Source: Pirellulaceae bacterium
GTDB lineage: Bacteria; Planctomycetota; Planctomycetia; Pirellulales; Pirellulaceae
Direction: 5' to 3'
Assembly: GCA_029243025.1 (NCBI GenBank)
Contig: JAQWSU010000045.1
Span: 372,001 to 436,000, forward strand
Length of the DNA stretch: 64,000 bases
Numbering within the stretch: position 1 is the stretch's first letter; each line of letters begins with the position of its first letter. Made by a program: the position numbers and the translations under genes. Positions 8,755-18,453 of this stretch are shown here, in pieces. Under the pieces are notes generated by a model that did not search any database, was not told the DNA's origin, and saw only the letters and a list, made by a program, of their open reading frames with translations.

Positions 8755-9018
8755 ATGCTCGAAGAACTGAAAGAGGAAGGTATCGTCAACAAAGTTGGGG
8801 GTCGGTTCAAGCTTTCAACGTTGATTCAAAAACGGTTAGTTGCACTCAGCGCAGGCAGCCGCCCTCTGGTCGAGGTCGACACTCAAAACAAAATGGAAAT
8901 CGTGCTTCAGGAAATCATTCAAGACAAGATTTTCTTGGATGCCTCCAACGAAATCCGCATCACGGGTGAGCCGGAAGAAGGGGCTGGTTTACCCGACCTT
9001 GACCCGACGAATCTGTAA
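8755..9018 (+). CDS. rpoZ: RNA polymerase omega subunit, planctomycete type
   Basis: An 87-residue protein right after gmk. GAGAGG precedes the ATG. The core [28 protein letters not shown] matches the omega pattern in which helix 1 carries RYxLxxLxxKRxxQL. The C-terminal half, [17 protein letters not shown], corresponds to the A-x-E-I-x-x-G/K-K-I end. Omega aids beta' folding in RNA polymerase. Its stop shares one base with the coaC start (TAATG), indicating coupled translation. Confidence 0.85.
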   Translation: MLEELKEEGIVNKVGGRFKLSTLIQKRLVALSAGSRPLVEVDTQNKMEIVLQEIIQDKIFLDASNEIRITGEPEEGAGLPDLDPTNL

Positions 9019-9557
9019 TGAACGGTCGGCGACTACTGGTTGGCGTCACGGGTGGAATTGCCGCTTACAAAACGGCTGGGCTAGTTAGTCAACTGGTCCA
9101 GGCGGGTGGTGATGTTTCGGTCGTAATGACTCGAAGTTCGCTCGAATTCATCGGCCAAGCCACATTTGCCGCCTTAACCGGTCGCCCCGTCGCGACGCAA
9201 CTCTTCGACCCTCAGTTCCCCTTAGGGGCCCACATTGAGCTGGCTCGAGAAAATGAACTGTTGTGCATCGCCCCGACCAGTGCGCATTGCCTGGCACGTC
9301 TCGCCCAAGGGCAAAGCGATGATCTTCTTTCGACGCTTTACCTCTGCTTTGCCGGACCTGTTGTGTTGGCCCCGGCGATGAATCATCAAATGTGGCAAAG
9401 TCCGGCCGTGCAACGCAATGTCCAAACACTACGTCAGGATGGTGTTCACTTCATCGACCCTGAGGAAGGCTGGCTTAGTTGCCGTCAATCGGGGGCGGGT
9501 CGCATGGCAGACCCGAACGAAATCGCCAAGCGTATCACCCAATTGCTCAGCCAATAA
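9018..9557 (+). CDS. coaC: Phosphopantothenoylcysteine decarboxylase (stand-alone CoaC)
   Basis: A 179-residue flavoprotein of the HFCD family that decarboxylates 4'-phosphopantothenoylcysteine in coenzyme A synthesis. Motifs seen are GVTGGIAAYKTAGLVSQL (flavin-binding start), an HIELA segment carrying the catalytic-type histidine, APTSAHCLARLAQGQSDDLLSTLYL, the PAMNHQMW substrate signature, and GWLSCRQSGAGRMADP near the end. In most bacteria this domain is fused to CoaB. Here it ends at a stop, and a separate coaB follows 71 bases later. Confidence 0.93.
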   Translation: MNGRRLLVGVTGGIAAYKTAGLVSQLVQAGGDVSVVMTRSSLEFIGQATFAALTGRPVATQLFDPQFPLGAHIELARENELLCIAPTSAHCLARLAQGQSDDLLSTLYLCFAGPVVLAPAMNHQMWQSPAVQRNVQTLRQDGVHFIDPEEGWLSCRQSGAGRMADPNEIAKRITQLLSQ

Positions 9558-9628
9558 GGTTCGATTATCGACGGAAGTCCCCCCCTTCTCGGCTCCTATC
9601 AACTATCAACCGGACCAGCTCCCCAATC

Positions 9629-10276
9629 ATGGCGCGTATCCTTATCACCTCTGGCCCAACGCGACAATATCTCGACCCAGTTCGTTATTTGACCAATGCC
9701 TCCAGTGGACGAATGGGAAAAGCTCTCGCCAATGCGGCGGCCCTCGCGGGACACGAAGTCATCGTCATCAGCGGGCCGGTTGAGGTCGAATACGACAAAG
9801 GCATGGAAGTCGTTCCGATTGTTTCCACCGAAGAAATGCTCGATGCGGCCAAGCATCTTTTCGAATCCTGCGATGGTGCAATCGGTGTGGCCGCCCCGTG
9901 TGACTATCGCCCCACCAAGGTCGAAGCACAAAAGATCTCAAAAACGGGGGAACCCTTGACGTTGCAATTGATCGAGACACCCGATGTGGTAGCAACTCTA
10001 GGAGCTCGCAAGCGATCAGACCAATGGGTCGTTGGATTCGCACTCGAGACGGATGACCACCGCTTCCGTGCAATTCGCAAGCTCGAAGAAAAGAGTTGCG
10101 ACCTGATTGTGTTAAATTCGCCGGAGGCGATGAACTCCCCCGAAACACGTGTGGAAATCCTGAATCCCGCCGGTAATGTTGTCCGGGCAATCGCCGGGGC
10201 CAAGTCAGCTGTCGCAGCTGAAATCGTCACCATCATCGACCAGCAACTTGTCAAACAGGTAAATCTCTCCAATTAA
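9629..10276 (+). CDS. coaB: Phosphopantothenate-cysteine ligase (stand-alone CoaB)
   Basis: A 215-residue protein that joins cysteine to phosphopantothenate. It begins MARILITSGPTRQYLDPVRYLTNASSGRMG, the classic CoaB nucleotide-binding start, and continues with VISGPV, AAPCDYRP and VVGFALETDD. The frame is open for 50 codons upstream, but this ATG gives the family N-terminus. Together with coaC it covers the bifunctional CoaBC enzyme. It ends 10 bases before the stop of the convergent HD gene. Confidence 0.93.
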   Translation: MARILITSGPTRQYLDPVRYLTNASSGRMGKALANAAALAGHEVIVISGPVEVEYDKGMEVVPIVSTEEMLDAAKHLFESCDGAIGVAAPCDYRPTKVEAQKISKTGEPLTLQLIETPDVVATLGARKRSDQWVVGFALETDDHRFRAIRKLEEKSCDLIVLNSPEAMNSPETRVEILNPAGNVVRAIAGAKSAVAAEIVTIIDQQLVKQVNLSN

Positions 10277-10286
10277 CTGCTACGGA

Positions 10287-11393
10287 TTAGCCGCCACACA
10301 TCCGCGAGAGCTCACGCAGATATTCAAGCGCCGCATCCAACTCAGAGGCAGGGACTCCCACCTGGCGACCGTCCCGATCGCACTGAGACAAAAGCATCAA
10401 CTCCTCGAAGCTCTCGGACTCCCTCAACCGCCGTTGCGCTCTAGCACCCAACGTGCCGTCACGAATCGCGTTAGCATCCATGTGGTGCGCAATCAGCCAT
10501 GCCGTACGTTCGGTGATAAAACCTTCCAACGATTCGAGTCCCGCCTCCACATGTTGCTCGCTGTCCACAGCCTTCCCCACATCATGCAACAATGCGGCCA
10601 GCAAAAACTCTTCGTCGTAGGGGAGTTCGTCACAAGCCAAATCAAACACTTGCAAGCTGTGATAAAGCGCGTCCCCTTCGGGGTGATACTTTCGACTTTG
10701 CTTCACATTTTCGAGCGGCAGCAACAACGACTCGTAGAGCTGAAAACGATCCACTTGCTCGCTCGCCTCCGATAGCGCCCGTTGCAAATCGAGTTCGGGA
10801 TACTCCGTGGCCAAAAACGTTTTGAATTCTGCCACGCTGGCCCGCTCGATTCCCTTACCAGTAATAGAACTCTTGAACACATAATGAGCCCGATTGGCGG
10901 GATAGACCGTCAGTTCAACGGGATATTTGTCCTGCAGGTGGATGTGAGTAAAAAGGCGTGTTTGCCCCTGCTTTCGCACTGTTTTCCGTTCAATCTCGAG
11001 GACCCAACCCTCATCCTGCAAACAGAGGGCAACCGCCTCGGCACTATCGGAAAACACGTGGAGGTCGATATCAGAACCGTGGCGGATGTGACCGGTGAGA
11101 ACGCTACCGATTAAACGAGGGCGAAAGCGTGCGATAACCAACATGATTCGCAAGGCTTCGATTCGCATCTCGCGAAGACAATGGGTCCGTTGGTCCCCCT
11201 CAAAAACCCTAGCAAACAATTGAACCTGATCGCGGATTTCGGCATTGCTAGGCAAATCAGCCGGTTTTACCCAGCCTCGACAAACCTGCCGAGCCGCTTT
11301 CATCTTGGCACGATAATACTCCGACTCCTGGCGATCGTAGAGCAGGCGAGCGGCTTCCCAAGCAATTTGCCTTCGCAATTTCGAATGTTGCAT
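10287..11393 (-). CDS. Nucleotidyltransferase-HD domain protein
   Basis: A 368-residue two-domain protein. The first half has a polymerase-beta-type nucleotidyltransferase signature: GS at about residues 96-97, then GSDIDLHVF near 106-114. The second half is an HD phosphohydrolase domain: YHSLQVFDLA, AALLHDVGKAVD, and later AHHMDANAIRDG. The combination recalls tRNA nucleotidyltransferases and (p)ppGpp- or cyclic-nucleotide-related enzymes, but the order and spacing fit none that I can name. The N-terminal 80 residues are helical and charged. Substrate unknown. It is convergent with coaB and divergent from the glucose dehydrogenase gene. Confidence 0.75.
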   Translation of the reverse strand: MQHSKLRRQIAWEAARLLYDRQESEYYRAKMKAARQVCRGWVKPADLPSNAEIRDQVQLFARVFEGDQRTHCLREMRIEALRIMLVIARFRPRLIGSVLTGHIRHGSDIDLHVFSDSAEAVALCLQDEGWVLEIERKTVRKQGQTRLFTHIHLQDKYPVELTVYPANRAHYVFKSSITGKGIERASVAEFKTFLATEYPELDLQRALSEASEQVDRFQLYESLLLPLENVKQSRKYHPEGDALYHSLQVFDLACDELPYDEEFLLAALLHDVGKAVDSEQHVEAGLESLEGFITERTAWLIAHHMDANAIRDGTLGARAQRRLRESESFEELMLLSQCDRDGRQVGVPASELDAALEYLRELSRMCGG

Positions 11394-11686
11394 GAAGAGC
11401 CGCGTTTAAGCCGGTGTGCGGCGCGAGGCGAAAGGGGATTTGACTCGAATCGGGCGTCCAGGAGTGCATTTCAGCAATCGATTGGACTCATTATACAAGC
11501 CTCGGAATCGGCCTCTCAAGTGCCAATTTCCATGCGACAGCCGCTTGCGGGCCGAACAAATTCAACTTGAGCTCCCTGCCACTCGAAATTCCGCGGTCAG
11601 ATCGCTACCATATGAGGTTCCCCACGACGGCAAAACATCCGCCGGTCCACTCCCCTGTGATTTCAATCTCGATTGAAGGTTAGAAA

Positions 11687-12790
11687 ATGAAAGCAGTTGC
11701 CGTTACCCCAGGCAAGCCAAATAGCGTTCACCTCGAAGAGATTGACGTTCCCCATGTCGATCAGTACCCGGATGGAAAAGGCGTTCTGGTCAAAACACTC
11801 AAAGTGGGTGTGGATGCGACGGATCGAGAAATCAACGATGCCCTTTACGGAAATTCGCCTCAGGACGACGAATTTCTGATCATCGGTCACGAATGTTTTG
11901 GCATCGTGGAGGCAGTGGGGCCAAACGTCACCTCTGTCAAGCCAGGCGATTACGTCACGGCAACCGTGCGACGGCCTGGTGGATCGATCTATGATCAGAT
12001 CGGCACCTACGACATGACGAGTGAAGAAATCTACTACGAACGCGGCATCAATCTCCTTCATGGTTATCTGACGGAATACTTTGTTGACGGGGAAGATTAC
12101 ATCGTTCGCGTCCCTGGCGGGCTCAAGCACCTCCACGTCTTAATGGAGCCAATGAGCTGTGCCGCCAAGGCGATTCAACAAGCTTTTGAAGTTCAGCGCC
12201 GCATGAAAGTCTGGCGTCCCAAAATTGCCTATGTGATGGGGGCCGGCCAGATCGGCCTGCTCGCGACCTTGATTCTGCGTCTGAAGGGGCTCGAGGTTTA
12301 TACACTCGCCCGTCGCCCCGCACCTCGTCTAAACGCTGAAATCGTGGAGGGGTACGGTGCCACTTACGTGAGTACCAAAGATCAATCAATCGCTCAACTG
12401 GCCAGCGAAGTAGGCAAAGCAGACCTGATTGTCGAGGCAACTGGGAGCAGTTGGATTGCCTTTGAAAGCATGAAGGTTTTGGGGCACAACGGAGTTCTTG
12501 TTTGGCACAGTGTGACCGGCGGAGACAAGCAGGTCCAAGTACCAGCGGATCAACTCAACATCGAATTTGTCCTCGGAAACAAGCTTCTACTTGGTTCGGT
12601 GAATGCGAATCGCGAACACTTCGAAGCCGGGATTCGCGATTTAGCTCTGGGCGAAGCGATGTATCCCGGAGTCACAGAAAAAATCCTGACAACACCCGTT
12701 GATGGTTTAGATAACTACAAAGACTTGATGCGATTGCTTGTAGAAGACAAAGACGCGTTGAAAGTCTACGTGAATGTCGCCACCGCATGA
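11687..12790 (+). CDS. gdh: Zinc-dependent glucose 1-dehydrogenase-like enzyme
   Basis: A 367-residue medium-chain dehydrogenase of the archaeal glucose dehydrogenase type, oxidising glucose or a similar aldose with NAD(P)+. Candidate catalytic zinc ligands are Asp43 (GVDATD), His68 with Glu69 (IGHE) and Glu154 (MEPMS). The dinucleotide site is GAGQIG at 185-190. The lobe that binds structural zinc in many relatives (after TVRRPGG) has no cysteines, as I recall for haloarchaeal enzymes. It is followed 76 bases later by a fucose-isomerase-like gene, suggesting one sugar pathway. Exact substrate is not certain. Confidence 0.85.
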   Translation: MKAVAVTPGKPNSVHLEEIDVPHVDQYPDGKGVLVKTLKVGVDATDREINDALYGNSPQDDEFLIIGHECFGIVEAVGPNVTSVKPGDYVTATVRRPGGSIYDQIGTYDMTSEEIYYERGINLLHGYLTEYFVDGEDYIVRVPGGLKHLHVLMEPMSCAAKAIQQAFEVQRRMKVWRPKIAYVMGAGQIGLLATLILRLKGLEVYTLARRPAPRLNAEIVEGYGATYVSTKDQSIAQLASEVGKADLIVEATGSSWIAFESMKVLGHNGVLVWHSVTGGDKQVQVPADQLNIEFVLGNKLLLGSVNANREHFEAGIRDLALGEAMYPGVTEKILTTPVDGLDNYKDLMRLLVEDKDALKVYVNVATA

Positions 12791-12866
12791 TCAGCGAGCA
12801 CCCCTATGAGGCGGCGTTTTTCATGTCACTGCAGGTTCGCTTGTTGAGAGAGGAACGAAAATCGCG

Positions 12867-14528
12867 ATGACCTTAAAGACCCCCCAACGCAAACGACCAA
12901 CTCGAGCTGGTAAAAAGGATGTGCTGCTCATCGCCAGCGGTGACCTGCGCCTTTCGGCAAATCAAGTTTGCTGGCCAGCGCAAAAAGAAATGGAAAAAGC
13001 GTTATTTGAGGCAGTGAAGGATCATGGCTACCGGGTGGTCCGAGCTCACTCCTACCAGAACGCCCAAAAACACGGATTCATTGCATCTCAACGCGAGGGC
13101 ATGGACGTGTTTGCAGGAATCGATCCGCAGGCGCCACTGATTGTTGCCGAAGCGGTCTGGCAATACTCACATCACGTTCTTCCCGGACTTTGTACGCATG
13201 AAGGACCGATTCTCACGCTAGCGAATTGGTCGGGAACTTGGCCCGGCTTGGTCGGCATGTTGAACCTGAATGGCTCATTAACCAAAGCGGGTGTCAAATA
13301 CTCCACCCTGTGGGCCGAGGATTTCCAGGCCTCCCACTTCCGACAAAAACTTAATCGCTGGCTCGAGACGGGGAAAATCAGCCATCCAACTTCGCATGCC
13401 AAGCGTCTGTCGCGCATCAAGATACCCGCCAAACTACAGCGACTTGGGTCCGCTCTCGCCTCGCAATTGAAAACCGACAAGGCAATTATGGGCGTCTTCG
13501 ATGAAGGTTGTATGGGCATGTTCAATGCGATCATCCCCGACCACCTTTTGAATCCAACGGGCGTCTTCAAAGAACGCTTGAGTCAATCGGCTCTGTTCTA
13601 CGAAACGAATCAAGTCAGCAACCAGGAAGCGGACGAGGTACGAAGCTGGATGGAGAAACGCGGCATGACGTTTCACACTGGCCGCAAACACGCAACCGAC
13701 CTGACGGACAAACAGATCCGCACACAATGCAAAATGTACGTTGCTGCCCTGCGAATCGCCGACGACTTCGGCTGCGACACAATCGGCATTCAATACCAGC
13801 AGGGACTGAAGGATCTGCTACCTGCTAGTGATTTGGCGGAAGGCACATTAAATAACACGAAGCGTCCACCGGTGAAAGCACGAGACGGCTCAAAGATTTT
13901 ATACGCGGGAGAGCCCCTTCCTCACTTCAACGAAGTTGACGAATGTGCTGGCCTGGATGGATTGATGACACATCGCGTGCATCGTTCCCTGGGACAACCT
14001 CCCGAAAATACCCTTCATGACCTGCGCTGGGGCGATCGCGACGCTTCTGGCACAACCGATGAGTATGTCTGGGTATTCTTAATCAGTGGATCCGCGCCGC
14101 CGGAACACTTCCCAGGAGGATGGAAAGGTGCCTCAAGCGAGCGACAACCGGCAATGTATTTCCCCAACGGCGGCGGCACCCTGAAGGGCATCTCAAAACC
14201 AGGGGAAATTGTCTGGTCACGGATCTTTGTCGAATCCGGCAAACTAAAAATGGATCTTGGACGGGCCAAAGCGATCGAGTTACCCGAGAAAGAAACTCAG
14301 CGACGTTGGGCAGCCACCACGTCGCAATGGCCGATACTGCATGCCGTGACTTACGGCGTCAGTCGCGATCAAATGATGGCACGGCACAAGAGTAATCATA
14401 TCCAAGTGGCTTATGCTCATGACGCCAAGCAGGCGGATCAGGCGATGCTCGTCAAAGCTGCCATGGCGGCTGAGTTGGGCCTGGAGGTTGCCATCTGCGG
14501 TACGCGAGCGGACGGCAAAGCTTGGTAG
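12867..14528 (+). CDS. L-fucose/arabinose isomerase-family protein
   Basis: A 553-residue protein that resembles the fucose/arabinose isomerase fold. There is a long N-terminal domain with [17 protein letters not shown] and [26 protein letters not shown], a middle domain with a [11 protein letters not shown] motif, and a C-terminal part ending [19 protein letters not shown], typical of the sugar- and metal-binding end of this superfamily. The first 15 residues are basic. There is no signal peptide. It is probably co-transcribed with the upstream glucose dehydrogenase. The reaction is not known; an aldose/ketose isomerase acting on a deoxy or pentose sugar is the best guess. It is convergent with the next gene, with only six bases between stops. 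Confidence 0.75.
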   Translation: MTLKTPQRKRPTRAGKKDVLLIASGDLRLSANQVCWPAQKEMEKALFEAVKDHGYRVVRAHSYQNAQKHGFIASQREGMDVFAGIDPQAPLIVAEAVWQYSHHVLPGLCTHEGPILTLANWSGTWPGLVGMLNLNGSLTKAGVKYSTLWAEDFQASHFRQKLNRWLETGKISHPTSHAKRLSRIKIPAKLQRLGSALASQLKTDKAIMGVFDEGCMGMFNAIIPDHLLNPTGVFKERLSQSALFYETNQVSNQEADEVRSWMEKRGMTFHTGRKHATDLTDKQIRTQCKMYVAALRIADDFGCDTIGIQYQQGLKDLLPASDLAEGTLNNTKRPPVKARDGSKILYAGEPLPHFNEVDECAGLDGLMTHRVHRSLGQPPENTLHDLRWGDRDASGTTDEYVWVFLISGSAPPEHFPGGWKGASSERQPAMYFPNGGGTLKGISKPGEIVWSRIFVESGKLKMDLGRAKAIELPEKETQRRWAATTSQWPILHAVTYGVSRDQMMARHKSNHIQVAYAHDAKQADQAMLVKAAMAAELGLEVAICGTRADGKAW

Positions 14529-14534
14529 CGTGGT

Positions 14535-15803
14535 TCACGGTCGCATGTCCAAGCAAATCAGCTCCCCCTTGTCGCCTTGATTATCACGCACCAGCAGTCT
14601 GCCGTGACTCAAAGCGGGCAAGGCTCGGGTACTATGCGGGGAGACGCGATGACGACTGATCTCGCTATACTGCGACGGGCTTGCCTTGGCAATGATCAAC
14701 TCACCTTCGTTCGTCATTGCCAACAGTCGCTCACCAACCAAAATCAGATTCGCAACACCGAAATCCGGCTGCGACCAGATCACACGTCCAGTCCCAATCT
14801 CAATACATCGCAAATCGGCCGACCCCAAATCCTCGCGTCCATGAATTCCATATAAAAAATCAGCTTTAGCAACCGGCGTATTGTATTGGCTTGACATGGA
14901 ACGATCGTTTTCCCAGATCGATCGTTCCGGTGACCGCAAATTCAACAAGGCGGCACCCACTTGGTAACTCGATGTCAGGAACAGTCGATCTTTAATCACG
15001 ATCGGCGTGGCCGCATTTACCGTTGGACCGCGACGTCCAAACGGAAATCGGAAAGCGAGTTTACCGTTCTGCGGGTTGATGGCCACCGCATTGTAGCGAG
15101 TCACGAACACGACGGATGGGTTTCCACGAACGGAAGCCACGGTAGGTGACGAATAACTCGCCCCCTCATCAGTCGCATGCCACAGCGTTTTCCCATTGCT
15201 CAACGACAACGCGACAAGACCCGCCGACGGTCGGCCCCCAACGTTAAACAACACTCGATCATCGACAGCAATCGGGCTGCTACCCGCACCGAAATAACCT
15301 TCCTGAGCGCCGTAATCGCCGTACAAGTCGCGAGTCCACAATTTGGCTCCCGTCTTGCGATCGACAGCATGGGCCACACCGGCAGCCCCAAACAAGATAA
15401 CCCGATCCTGGTGAACCAGAGGAACGCATCGCGGTCCCGCATCCGGATTGATACCACCTCGATAGGTGGCCTCAAAATCAACCTTCCAAAGACGTTTGCC
15501 TGTTTCCAGATCCAGTGCATCCAAACGCTCCACATCGTCGACTCGATGGAACAAATAGACGACAGAATCGACAACCGCAGGCCCCGCGTACCCCTGCCCC
15601 ACTGGGAAACGCCAACTTTGCCTCGGCTCGCTCACGATTGGCTCATCGGCGGCGACACCGTTTCGATGGAGTCCGTGAATCTGCGGCCAATCGGCCCCTC
15701 TGGCTGGCGACAGCCCCAATTGGCCTCCTAGGCTAGTCAGCAGAAGGACTAGTATTGATACCATTTCACCGCTAGATCTCTGCTTTACTTTGGCAATCGT
15801 CAA
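14535..15803 (-). CDS. Secreted PQQ-like beta-propeller protein
   Basis: A 422-residue protein with repeated beta-propeller blades of the PQQ/quinoprotein type: ADWPQIHGLHRNGVAAD at the start, then GKRLWKVDF, GAKLWTRDL, GKTLWHATDE and GRVIWSQPDF. I chose TTG at 15803 because AAAGGGG lies six bases upstream and it gives a basic n-region before the hydrophobic signal MVSILVLLLTSLGG. An ATG at 15764 is the alternative. Such propellers are abundant in planctomycetes and rarely bind PQQ; most are likely scaffolds or carbohydrate-related. No enzyme motif is visible. Confidence 0.8.
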   Translation of the reverse strand: MTIAKVKQRSSGEMVSILVLLLTSLGGQLGLSPARGADWPQIHGLHRNGVAADEPIVSEPRQSWRFPVGQGYAGPAVVDSVVYLFHRVDDVERLDALDLETGKRLWKVDFEATYRGGINPDAGPRCVPLVHQDRVILFGAAGVAHAVDRKTGAKLWTRDLYGDYGAQEGYFGAGSSPIAVDDRVLFNVGGRPSAGLVALSLSNGKTLWHATDEGASYSSPTVASVRGNPSVVFVTRYNAVAINPQNGKLAFRFPFGRRGPTVNAATPIVIKDRLFLTSSYQVGAALLNLRSPERSIWENDRSMSSQYNTPVAKADFLYGIHGREDLGSADLRCIEIGTGRVIWSQPDFGVANLILVGERLLAMTNEGELIIAKASPSQYSEISRHRVSPHSTRALPALSHGRLLVRDNQGDKGELICLDMRP

Positions 15804-15917
15804 ATGTTTCCCCTTTCTTCTCGCAGACGGGCATTGCGTTAATCCCCGCCTACTGGGGTACAATGCCGATCTGGATGAGCAGTTCTGGTACAGCTTCATT
15901 GTAGCCGGATCGAACTG

Positions 15918-16001
15918 ATGAATTCGACCCTGCAAACTGAAACGGAACCGCCGAAGACTTGTTATTTCGCGAAAAGGCCCCTCAAAGATCAAGACCTTTG
16001 A
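15918..16001 (+). CDS. Possible 27-residue leader peptide
   Basis: An ATG-started short frame encodes MNSTLQTETEPPKTCYFAKR and ends DQDL. Its TGA overlaps a TTG codon at 15998 that is in frame with the following membrane protein (TTGA). It has no clear ribosome site. The same TTGA junction appears at 23998-24001. It may be a coupling leader or chance. Confidence 0.2.
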   Translation: MNSTLQTETEPPKTCYFAKRPLKDQDL

Positions 16002-17053
16002 AACCAGCTAAACTCGCTCGCCGTTTTCGGCTCTGGGAAAAAAAACGAGGCGACCGTCGCACGGGCTCCAAGTTATGGGGAACAGCGGGCGAGGCGTTTT
16101 TTTTTGCTGCGCTTTTTCTTTTCGGATCCATCTCACTCGCAACTCTCGTGACTGGTGAGCCAATTCCGATCGAAGACGGCTCTTCCTGGGGCGGTTGGGA
16201 CTGGCTGATCATGATGGTTTTGGCCTCAATGGTCCTGGTCGGAGCGGGTGGCACCATTTACACGATTCTAATGGTCGGCACGACGGCAGAACGTCGTCGT
16301 GCATTAGCAAAACGAGCGACCGACATTGATCTTCTTGCCGAAACCCTACCCTCCCCCAAAGAATTCCCGAATGTGCCTCGGGACGTTAACCTCCGGAACA
16401 GTCCCGGCATCAAGCTCTCGTACCGACTCCCGATTACATCCTCTCCTGGATGGCAATTGCTGGTAATCGGTCTCTTCAGCTTGCTCTGGAACGGGATGGT
16501 CTCGGTATTGGTTGTTCTGGCGTTCCGCAAACACCTAACTCTCGGGGGTGAACCCGACTGGTACTTGGATGCACTTATCCTGCCATTCGCCGGAATCGGG
16601 ATCATTTCGCTCTATTCCCTGTTTCGTCACCTGCTCGTTGCAACAGCCATTGGTCCTACCAGCCTGGAAATTTCCGACCACCCAATTAATCCGGGTGGAT
16701 CCTATCGGGTTTATCTCACCCAGGCCGGTCGGCTTTCGGTAAAATCGTTCTCCTTGATTTTGGCCTGTTACGAAGAAGCAACTTACCGACAAGGCACGGA
16801 TACGCGAACTGAACGACGATTAATTCATGAACATCAAGTGTTCAGCCACGGCAGTTTTGAGATTATGCCCAGCATACCGTATGAGCACGATTGCGAATTA
16901 ACGTTTCCGAAACGGATCATGCACTCGTTTCAGTCAGAACACAACGCGGTTCAATGGCGACTCGTTGTTCGTGGCACGGTCGAAAAGTGGCCAAAGTATG
17001 AACGCGTATTTCCGTTGGTTGTATCTCCATCACCGTCGATCTTGGAAATCTGA
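15959..17053 (+). CDS. Four-helix membrane protein with arrestin-like C-terminal domain
   Basis: About 364 residues if TTG at 15959 is used; TTG at 15998 (351 residues) is equally possible, and neither has a strong ribosome site. After a basic N-terminus, four membrane helices are visible near residues 45-65, 82-105, 165-188 and 203-223. The remaining 130 residues look like a beta-sandwich. SLEISDHPINPGGSYRVYL starts the first sheet, and FPKRIMHSFQSEHNAVQWRLVV is like the arrestin-type P-x-x-hSF-x5-N-x-I-x-W-x-L motif. The next gene encodes a free copy of a similar domain. No known function. Confidence 0.65.
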   Translation: MLFREKAPQRSRPLKPAKLARRFRLWEKKRGDRRTGSKLWGTAGEAFFFAALFLFGSISLATLVTGEPIPIEDGSSWGGWDWLIMMVLASMVLVGAGGTIYTILMVGTTAERRRALAKRATDIDLLAETLPSPKEFPNVPRDVNLRNSPGIKLSYRLPITSSPGWQLLVIGLFSLLWNGMVSVLVVLAFRKHLTLGGEPDWYLDALILPFAGIGIISLYSLFRHLLVATAIGPTSLEISDHPINPGGSYRVYLTQAGRLSVKSFSLILACYEEATYRQGTDTRTERRLIHEHQVFSHGSFEIMPSIPYEHDCELTFPKRIMHSFQSEHNAVQWRLVVRGTVEKWPKYERVFPLVVSPSPSILEI

Positions 17054-17067
17054 GGACAACCGGTCCC

Positions 17068-17457
17068 ATGATGGAGCCATTAATCAGCATCCAGATTCAG
17101 GACGATCGACCGTTTCTCAATCCGGGCGACACAATTGCCTGCGATTACCAAATCGATGCGGTCGAAGCGAGCGATATCCAAGCCGTCGAAGCTTCTGTGC
17201 TGTGGTATACCGAGGGCAAAGGCGACGAGGACATGGGCGTGCATTACTTTGAGCGCCGCGTTCCTACAGAAACCGAAGAAGATCTGCGGAAATGGCGCCG
17301 ATTTCAAACGATTTTGCCCAACAGCCCACTCTCGTTCGACGGTGAATTAATCCAAATCCGCTGGTGTGTTCGCGTGAGAGCCTTTCTAAAACTTGGAAAA
17401 CAGAGTTCCTTCGAACTGCCATTTCAACTGGGTGATGTCGAAAGCCCAAACGGCTGA
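17068..17457 (+). CDS. Soluble arrestin-like domain protein
   Basis: A 129-residue protein 14 bases after the membrane protein. It begins EPLISIQIQDDRPFLNPGDTIACDY, parallel to LEISDHPINPGGSYRVYL in the upstream protein. Further on, TILPNSPLSFDGELIQIRWCVRV matches the upstream HSFQSEHNAVQWRLVV block. So the two share one domain type, here without membrane helices. It has no signal peptide. It probably acts in the cytoplasm, perhaps with the neighbouring ATPase. The name arrestin-like is from the motif pattern only. Confidence 0.6.
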   Translation: MMEPLISIQIQDDRPFLNPGDTIACDYQIDAVEASDIQAVEASVLWYTEGKGDEDMGVHYFERRVPTETEEDLRKWRRFQTILPNSPLSFDGELIQIRWCVRVRAFLKLGKQSSFELPFQLGDVESPNG

Positions 17458-17467
17458 ATCCCAGATC

Positions 17468-18073
17468 ATGCTAAGAACTCCGCGCAATCCGTTCCGCACC
17501 CGAAGAATTCGTCCCGAGGCAATGAACTACCTCTTCGATGATGCCTACTCCTGCTCGACGGTAGTGAAGGCACTTCAGCAAAACCATTGGCGTGGCCAAA
17601 TCATCGGCCCGCACGGTTCGGGAAAAACAACTCTCCTACAGGCACTCCTCCCAGCCTGTCAGCAACGAGATCGTCAGGTTGCACAATTCAGCCTGCATGA
17701 TCGCGAGCGGCGGCTCCCTTTTCAGTGGAAAGACGCAACAGCTTGGTCCGCAAAAACATTGATCGTCATCGATGGTTACGAACAGCTGAACTGGGTCGCC
17801 CGAAGTCGACTCCGAATTCTCACGCAGCAGAAAAAGTGTGGATTACTCGTCACCACGCACCGTGAAGTCAGCTTGCCTGTCATATTCCGCACAAGCACTT
17901 CAATCGAACTCACACAGAAAATTGTCCGTCAACTGGTCTCTCATGATTCGCAGATTAGTCCAGCAGACGTCACTTGCGCTTACCAGCAATGTCAGGGCAA
18001 CGTCCGGGAAACTCTCTTCGCTCTCTACGACCTTTACCAAGATCGACATCGGCAAACGCGTCGCCTTGGATAA
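17468..18073 (+). CDS. Small P-loop ATPase
   Basis: A 201-residue protein. Walker A is GPHGSGKTT (residues 47-55), Walker B is LIVIDG (98-103), and VTTH (128-131) could be a sensor strand. The N-terminal NPFRTRRIRPEAMNYLF looks like a conserved lead-in. I chose the ATG 10 bases after the previous stop; an ATG at 17435 would overlap the upstream gene by 23 bases. The ATPase core is shorter than most AAA or STAND proteins. It forms a tight plus-strand set with the membrane and soluble arrestin-like proteins, so it may drive or regulate them. Function unknown. Confidence 0.7.
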   Translation: MLRTPRNPFRTRRIRPEAMNYLFDDAYSCSTVVKALQQNHWRGQIIGPHGSGKTTLLQALLPACQQRDRQVAQFSLHDRERRLPFQWKDATAWSAKTLIVIDGYEQLNWVARSRLRILTQQKKCGLLVTTHREVSLPVIFRTSTSIELTQKIVRQLVSHDSQISPADVTCAYQQCQGNVRETLFALYDLYQDRHRQTRRLG

Positions 18074-18453
18074 CGCATTAAGCCCAAATCGAAACCAAAT
18101 GTCAGCCAGCAATGCAGTCACTCAAATTCACTGGGTAACTCTCGCCGTTTTCGTAGTCCGGTCATCTGGTTAAAGCGAACTAACCGGCGTAATTGATCCC
18201 GTTTTAATGACTGCTATCAGCGACATGCTGCTCGCATCAAACTGCTCAATTCAATAGCGTTTTTCTTTACTGAATGATCTTCGTGTCCTAGGATTCATCG
18301 AGCGGTGTAACACATGAGGTATCCCCGGGGGGGGAAGCTGCTGAACACGGCAGCCTTCTTGTGATGCTCTTCACAACCGAGATCCAGCCATGGCTGCTGA
18401 ATTCGACTGTGAACCTTTGTAGAAAACAGGAATAGGTTTCGGAGCATACTCAA
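18074..18453. other. Intergenic stretch before the YTV-like gene
   Basis: No gene is supported here. It has a G-run (about 18327-18334) and presumably holds the promoter of the next gene. A GGAG at 18440-18443 lies nine bases before the next start. I see no clear -35/-10 pair. Confidence 0.4.
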
